From positions 1 through 64,000 of the forward strand of contig CALNVZ010001570.1 of assembly GCA_940671915.1 (NCBI GenBank): a stretch of 64,000 nucleotides of DNA, written 5' to 3'. Positions 60,189 through 64,000 of the stretch are shown piece after piece (position 1 is the first letter of the stretch; every line of letters begins with the position of its first letter). The notes under the pieces were generated by a model. It did no database searches. It was given only the letters and a program-made list of their open reading frames with translations, and had not been told where the DNA came from. Source of the stretch: Paracentrotus lividus (Eukaryota > Echinodermata > Echinoidea > Camarodonta > Echinidae). The position numbers and the translations under genes were made by a program.

Positions 60189-60477
60189 CATCAGTATGTA
60201 ACATAGACATTTTGTTCAAAAGTAACAGAGAAAAACAATTATAAAGAAATATCAGGAACAGCAAGAAGCAAAGCTTGTAAGGCGCTGTCCCTTTAATATA
60301 AAATAGAATACAAAAGTAAGCAATTTTTTTTTTTTTTTTAACTGAAACATATTCATGAAATAATTCATAATTGAATAAATCTTAATTGAATAATTCTTGC
60401 GCCCATCCCAAACACGGACAAAAACTGACTAACAGCGCACGCACTGTAACCAGTTACTATCATGCCGGGATGAGGCA
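60189..60477. repeat. Block duplicated across the N gap (left)
   Basis: Matches 61249-61530 with single-base indels (for example agtatgtaacatag versus agtatgaacatag). Confidence 0.85.
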
Positions 60478-61219
60478 AAGAATGTTAATTTACAATTATT
60501 ATACAAAATGAAGGAAAAAAACAACAAACTTAGAGAGACAAAAAATACCGGCTGAGGAGGGACTGTAGGGTGGAGGGGGGGGGGGGTGTCGAAGATTAGA
60601 TAATGATTTTTTATATATAGTGTTGAATGAAGAGTAAAGTTTGCTCTTGGTGTTATTGATCCCTTTGGTGATATCCGTCTGTCATTAGAGACAGAGTGAT
60701 ATAGTGGTTATTGAATGATAACATAATAATTTAATTTGTGTTTTAATAAAATATGGCTTCTTATCTCATGCATGTCTCTGGGGTAGAGAATTCCAAAATT
60801 AGGGGCAGTAAATATAAAAGTTTTGTGTGAGCACGGTACGCGTTCTTGGAAGTGGTATGTTTAATTTGCATGGTAGATATCTGATGTATTCATTATTTAG
60901 AGTAAACATGTTGCCAAGCGCTGGAGGGGCAATTCCTGATTTTGTTTCTGGAACATGAGTACGCAAGGTTAAGTTATATAAGTCAATGAACTTTTAAAAC
61001 ATATTAGAAAAAAACAGTGTATCAGTAGGTGAGGAAATGGAACGTTACTGATAACTCGCATAGCTTTTTCTGTAGTAATAAAATCTTCTAATAGTATGAA
61101 GCACTGTTTCCCCAGGAAAAATCGCCGTAATTAAGTATGGTAAATACCAAGGTAGAGTAAAGTGATAAAAGAACCTTTGAGGGAAAATTGTGTATTTTAG
61201 CTTATTCCATCATAACCTA

Positions 61220-61244
61220 NNNNNNNNNNNNNNNNNNNNNNNNN
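61220..61244. other. Assembly gap of exactly 25 N
   Basis: A fixed-size placeholder; real length unknown, possibly zero or negative given the duplicated flanks. Confidence 0.95.
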
Positions 61245-61248
61245 GAAC

Positions 61249-61530
61249 ATCAGTATGAACATAGAACATTTGTTCAAAAGTAACAGAGAAACAATTATAA
61301 AGAAAATTCAGGAACAGCAAGAAGCAAAGCTTGTAAGGCGCTGTCCCTTTATATAAAATAGAATACAAAAGTAAGCAATTTTTTAATTTTTTTTTAACTG
61401 AAACATATTCATGAAATAATTCATAATTGAATAAATCTTAATTGAATAATTCTTGCGCCCATCCAACACGGACAAAAACTGACTAACAGCGCACGCACTG
61501 TCACCAGTTACTATCATGCCGGATGAGGCA
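61249..61530. repeat. Block duplicated across the N gap (right)
   Basis: Second version of 60189-60477. In this copy the LINE continues smoothly into its RT part at 61535-61611. Confidence 0.85.
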
Positions 61531-61860
61531 TCATACCTATATTTCTTGAGATTATCTTACAAATATTTTCAATGTGATATTTCCATGTTAGTTTATCATC
61601 TATTATAGTACCTAAAAAAAAAAAATCTAGGAAAGGGGTGAAAGACGTAACTCTAAGTCATATAATACAAGCACCATACCCATGACACCCCTTTGCCAAA
61701 CCCTATATTTCATGTATTGTGGAATCTCCCAAATTTATGTGAAGTTTCTTTTAATTGTAATCAATTATACCTTCTAGTCTGTGACCCAATTTCTTGGAGT
61801 AAAATCCTGGTTTACAATTTTACGGTCAATTGCAATTTGCTTTACACATTCCAAACCCAG

Positions 61861-62014
61861 ATCCCGATTTGCAGTCTACTAACTGGTCCGTACAGTCCAT
61901 TAAGCATTGAGCTTGTGTTTCATCCATCTGAGCAAGGGAAGAAGAAATGTCATCTCATGATCAAGCAAGGAACATCGATACTCCTACAAAAAGAATTCAC
62001 AACCTCAATAGAAG
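61861..62014 (+). CDS. Second UPA exon 2c
   Basis: Acceptor tttacacattccaaacccag, donor ATAGAAG|GTACGC; starts in phase 0 and ends after one base, the same pattern as exon 34011-34173. It encodes IPICSLLTGPYSPLSIELVF, HPSEQGKKKCHLMIKQGTSI, LLQKEFTTSIEG, matching the last UPA strands. The reading frame continues into an unseen downstream exon. Confidence 0.75.
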
Positions 62015-62215
62015 GTACGCAATATATGAGTGTATGTGTTCGTGTGTGACTGCATGTTTGGGTGCGTGAATATATGTATGAGGGTGCGTGAGTGTGTTTG
62101 TGCTTGGGTGTGTGTGTGTGTGGCTGGGTGTGGGGCTATGTGTTTGAGGGTGCGTGTGCGCGGATATGTGTGTACTTTCGTGACTGTGTTTGTGGGGGTA
62201 AGTGGCTGCGTGTAA

Positions 62216-62248
<33 letters not shown>

Positions 62249-62265
62249 TATATGTGTGTGTTAGG
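62015..62265. repeat. GT-rich low-complexity tract
   Basis: Degenerate (GT)n with GTGCGTG variants, ending in a purer GT run at 62216-62262. Open frames here are compositional. Confidence 0.85.
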
Positions 62266-64000
62266 GTGTATCTCCCTGATATTGAATGGGAATCTGGCAC
62301 CACAACCAACCCAACCACTGCTAGCTGGCATAAACCTCTGCTTGACCTGATGCTTCAGTGCTCCCTTGTCCAGACTGTAAAGGACATCACTCGCCCAGCA
62401 TCGAACAACATCCGCGATCTGGTTCTAACGTCAAATCCATGCATAACCTCTGATGTCTGTACTCATCCTGGAATATCAGATTACAATATTGTGATCTTTA
62501 ACATCTAAGCATACCCAACTGTCTCAACAAAGCCACCAAGGAAAGTTTACAAGTTCAACAAAGCAAATCATCAACAGTTGAAAGATGCAACAAATAGCTT
62601 TGTCACAGACTTTCTTGATTCATCCCCAGAATTAAGTTCAGTAGATGAAAATTGGCTGAAAATTGAAAGCTTTCTTAAAGACTGTATGGCAAGACTTGTC
62701 CAAACCAAGACTGTTAAATCCAGACGACACCTCCCTTGGATCTCCCAGAGTATAACGAGGCAAATGAGGAAAAGAGATCGTCTTTTCAAGAAAGCAAGAA
62801 GAGACTCGACCTCAACTACCTGGGCTGCTTTCAGAGCTTACCGTAACAAAGTCTCCAAGGTTGTACATCAAGCTCACTGTGATAACAGAAATCGTGTTTT
62901 GGTGGAGTAAACCTTCTTGAAAACCCAAAATCTTCTGGTCATATGTTCGTGCTCGTCGGATAGTAAACATCGGAATTCCTTCCTTATACAGGCAAGGAAA
63001 ACTCTGCACCAATGACAAAGATAAGGCTAAGTCATTGAATACCTACTTTCAGTCAGTGTTCACCAAGGAAACATCAAACAATGCACCCATGTCTGATCGC
63101 TCTTTATATAAGGACATTGGTCATCTCCATGTTCATCGGCCAAGTGTGGAAAAACAGCTTCTCCTTTTGAATCCATCTAAAGCATGTGGACCCGACGAAG
63201 TCCCTCCTCATCTACTGAAGATAGTTGCGTCTGAGATCTCCCCAGCCCTCTCATTCCTGTTCCAGCAAAGTCTAAATACAGGAGCAGTTCCACAGCAATG
63301 CATACGGGCTCTTGTAACACCAATCTTTAAATCCGGGGAACGCTCCAACCCTTCTAATTACAGACCAATTTCACTCACTTGTATTTGTTCAAAGATAATG
63401 GAACATATCGTAATGAGTCATGTCTCCAGGCATGTAGCTTCAAATGGCATCCTCTTCAATAATCAGCACGGTTTTCTCCAGAAGCTTTTCACTACGACCC
63501 AACTAGCATGACTAGTTTCAGCAACTCATGATTGGGCTCACACCCTCCATCTGAAACGGATGTAATCTTTCTAGATTTCCAGAAAGCATTCGAACAGGTA
63601 CCATATTAACTTCTGCAAAACAAACTTGACTACTATGGAATTAGGGGGGATACTCTGCGCTGGATTATGGCACTTTTATCAAACAGACAATAGGCAGTAA
63701 TACTGAATGGGTCGCAGTCAGGCTGGAAAGATGTAACATCAGGTGTTCTCTAGGGCTCCGTCATCGGTCCTGCTCCACGTAAACGACATTCACATAAACA
63801 TCAAATCTACTACACGCCTGCTCGCAGATGATGGAATTGTTTACCGTGAAATAAAAACTCAAATGGACCATAAAACCCTTCATGAAGATTTTGACACCCT
63901 CTCCCAGTGGTCGAAAACCTGGCTTATGGGTTTCAAAATTGGGAAATGTGCCATACTCTCTCGGTAAGCAGAAAAAGAAAACCAAGCATCTGCACGTACC
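62266..64000 (+). pseudogene. Non-LTR retrotransposon (endonuclease-RT), broken, runs off edge
   Basis: Plus-strand pieces in order: the endonuclease end (YLPDIEWESG, then NNIRDLVLTSNP and THPGISDYNIV, 62266-62508); a linker region (62578-62910) with RRHLPWISQSITRQMRKRDR; RT fingers and palm (63035-63511) with NPSKACGPDEVPPHLLK and PIFKSGERSNPSNYRPISLT; the D-F-Q-K-A-F block near 63575; and the catalytic segment RLLADDGIVYREIKT (63743-63967). At least four stops or frame changes separate them. It is 5'-truncated next to the GT tract, and the 3' end is outside the window. Confidence 0.85.

Larger units (their letters stand above)
51985..60190. repeat. 8.2-kb direct repeat, copy B (indel-ridden)
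   Basis: Follows copy A base for base but is 61 bases shorter overall. Most differences seen are single-base losses or gains, often in homopolymers; substitutions are rare. Exons DD3, DD4, ZU5-2 and UPA-2a are frameshifted and the DD4 donor lacks its G. This pattern looks like uncorrected long-read sequence placed next to its own polished version. Confidence 0.9.
60103..61611 (-). pseudogene. LINE 3' part (minus strand) around the assembly gap
   Basis: The 3' end is at (ATTCAAG)n 60103-60130. Upstream on the minus strand, 60700-61000 resembles a LINE C-terminal tail and 61540-61611 encodes FLGTIIDDKLTWKYHIENIC, a conserved RT-thumb segment. The interior is disrupted by the N run and by a duplicated block (60189-60477 and 61249-61530). 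Confidence 0.65.
5619..62014 (+). other. Gene span: ankyrin-ZU5-UPA-4xdeath-ZU5-UPA, partial
   Basis: This is the inferred extent of a single transcription unit joining the exons listed separately. All exons are on the plus strand. Phases agree at every junction: ankyrin exons 0/0 then phase 2, ZU5-1 ends in phase 1, UPA-1 runs 0, 0, 1, the linker gives 2, DD1 ends 1, the microexon gives 2, DD2 to DD4 and ZU5-2 all end 1, and UPA-2 again runs 0, 0, 1. No stop codon or polyadenylation context was found between domains. The alternative is two tandem genes, split somewhere between 39262 and 45457. The duplicate exons at 53704-59882 are excluded as a probable assembly duplication. A cytoplasmic death-fold adaptor or scaffold role is inferred from the family. 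Confidence 0.6.

Noticed and set aside
62030..62331. His/Thr- or Cys/Val-rich ORFs
   Set aside because: Translations of a GT-rich low-complexity tract.

Overview
The window reads as animal (deuterostome) genomic DNA, most likely from a sea urchin of the Strongylocentrotus type. It is AT-rich and intron-rich, and crowded with decayed transposons: gypsy, Penelope-like, CR1-like LINEs, a tRNA-derived SINE, foldback elements and many TA-flanked non-coding elements. Its host exons belong to the ankyrin / ZU5 / UPA / death-domain families that are expanded in sea urchins. The species call is an inference; no marker gene is present.

The main content is one long, gene-like exon series on the + strand from about 5.6 kb to 62.0 kb, open at both ends. 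In order it encodes about 17 ankyrin repeats (exons at 5619-7509, 8646-8849, 9407-9564), a ZU5 domain (21762-22072), a UPA domain in three exons (24096-24343, 33783-33911, 34011-34173), a short linker (38684-38732, tentative), death domain 1 (38979-39262), a possible 10-bp microexon (40755-40764), death domains 2, 3 and 4 (42687-42946, 45457-45750, 46130-46402), a second ZU5 (46651-46986) and a second UPA, again in three exons (50993-51219, 51525-51659, 61861-62014). I placed every junction by splice consensus. If the two small tentative exons are included, all reading-frame phases agree from the first ankyrin exon to 62014, which favours one gene of about 1,700 codons here rather than two neighbours. 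No start codon, stop codon or promoter can be placed. The last exon ends in phase 1, so at least one more exon (by analogy with PIDD and UNC5, a death domain) should lie beyond 64000. Known relatives are cytoplasmic adaptor or scaffold proteins in apoptosis and innate immune signalling; that role is inferred by family.

Region by region: 1-1970 is a broken gypsy pol plus a probable 3' LTR. 1970-5618 is unassigned. 5619-9564 holds the ankyrin exons. 9565-21761 is an intron filled by an inverted Penelope-like structure with tandem repeats (10.8-17.0 kb) and CACT-TIR and TU-like foldback elements (15.1-19.6 kb). 21762-24343 holds ZU5 and the first UPA exon. 24344-33782 is an intron with LINEs, a split SINE, TA-flanked elements and a large palindrome (31.56-33.13 kb). 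33783-46986 carries the end of UPA-1, the four death domains and ZU5-2, separated by elements. 46987-61860 is an intron region dominated by element C and by an 8.2-kb direct repeat (43706-51972 and 51985-60190). 62015-64000 is a GT-rich tract followed by a broken LINE that runs off the edge.

Two points need a reader's attention. The 8.2-kb repeat is probably an assembly artefact: the second copy differs mostly by single-base insertions and deletions that break exons and one splice donor, and a 25-N gap just downstream is flanked by another duplicated block. Second, many of the intronic elements share an unusual design: TA target duplications, short terminal inverted repeats, no coding capacity, and a short family-specific motif iterated in both orientations through the interior.
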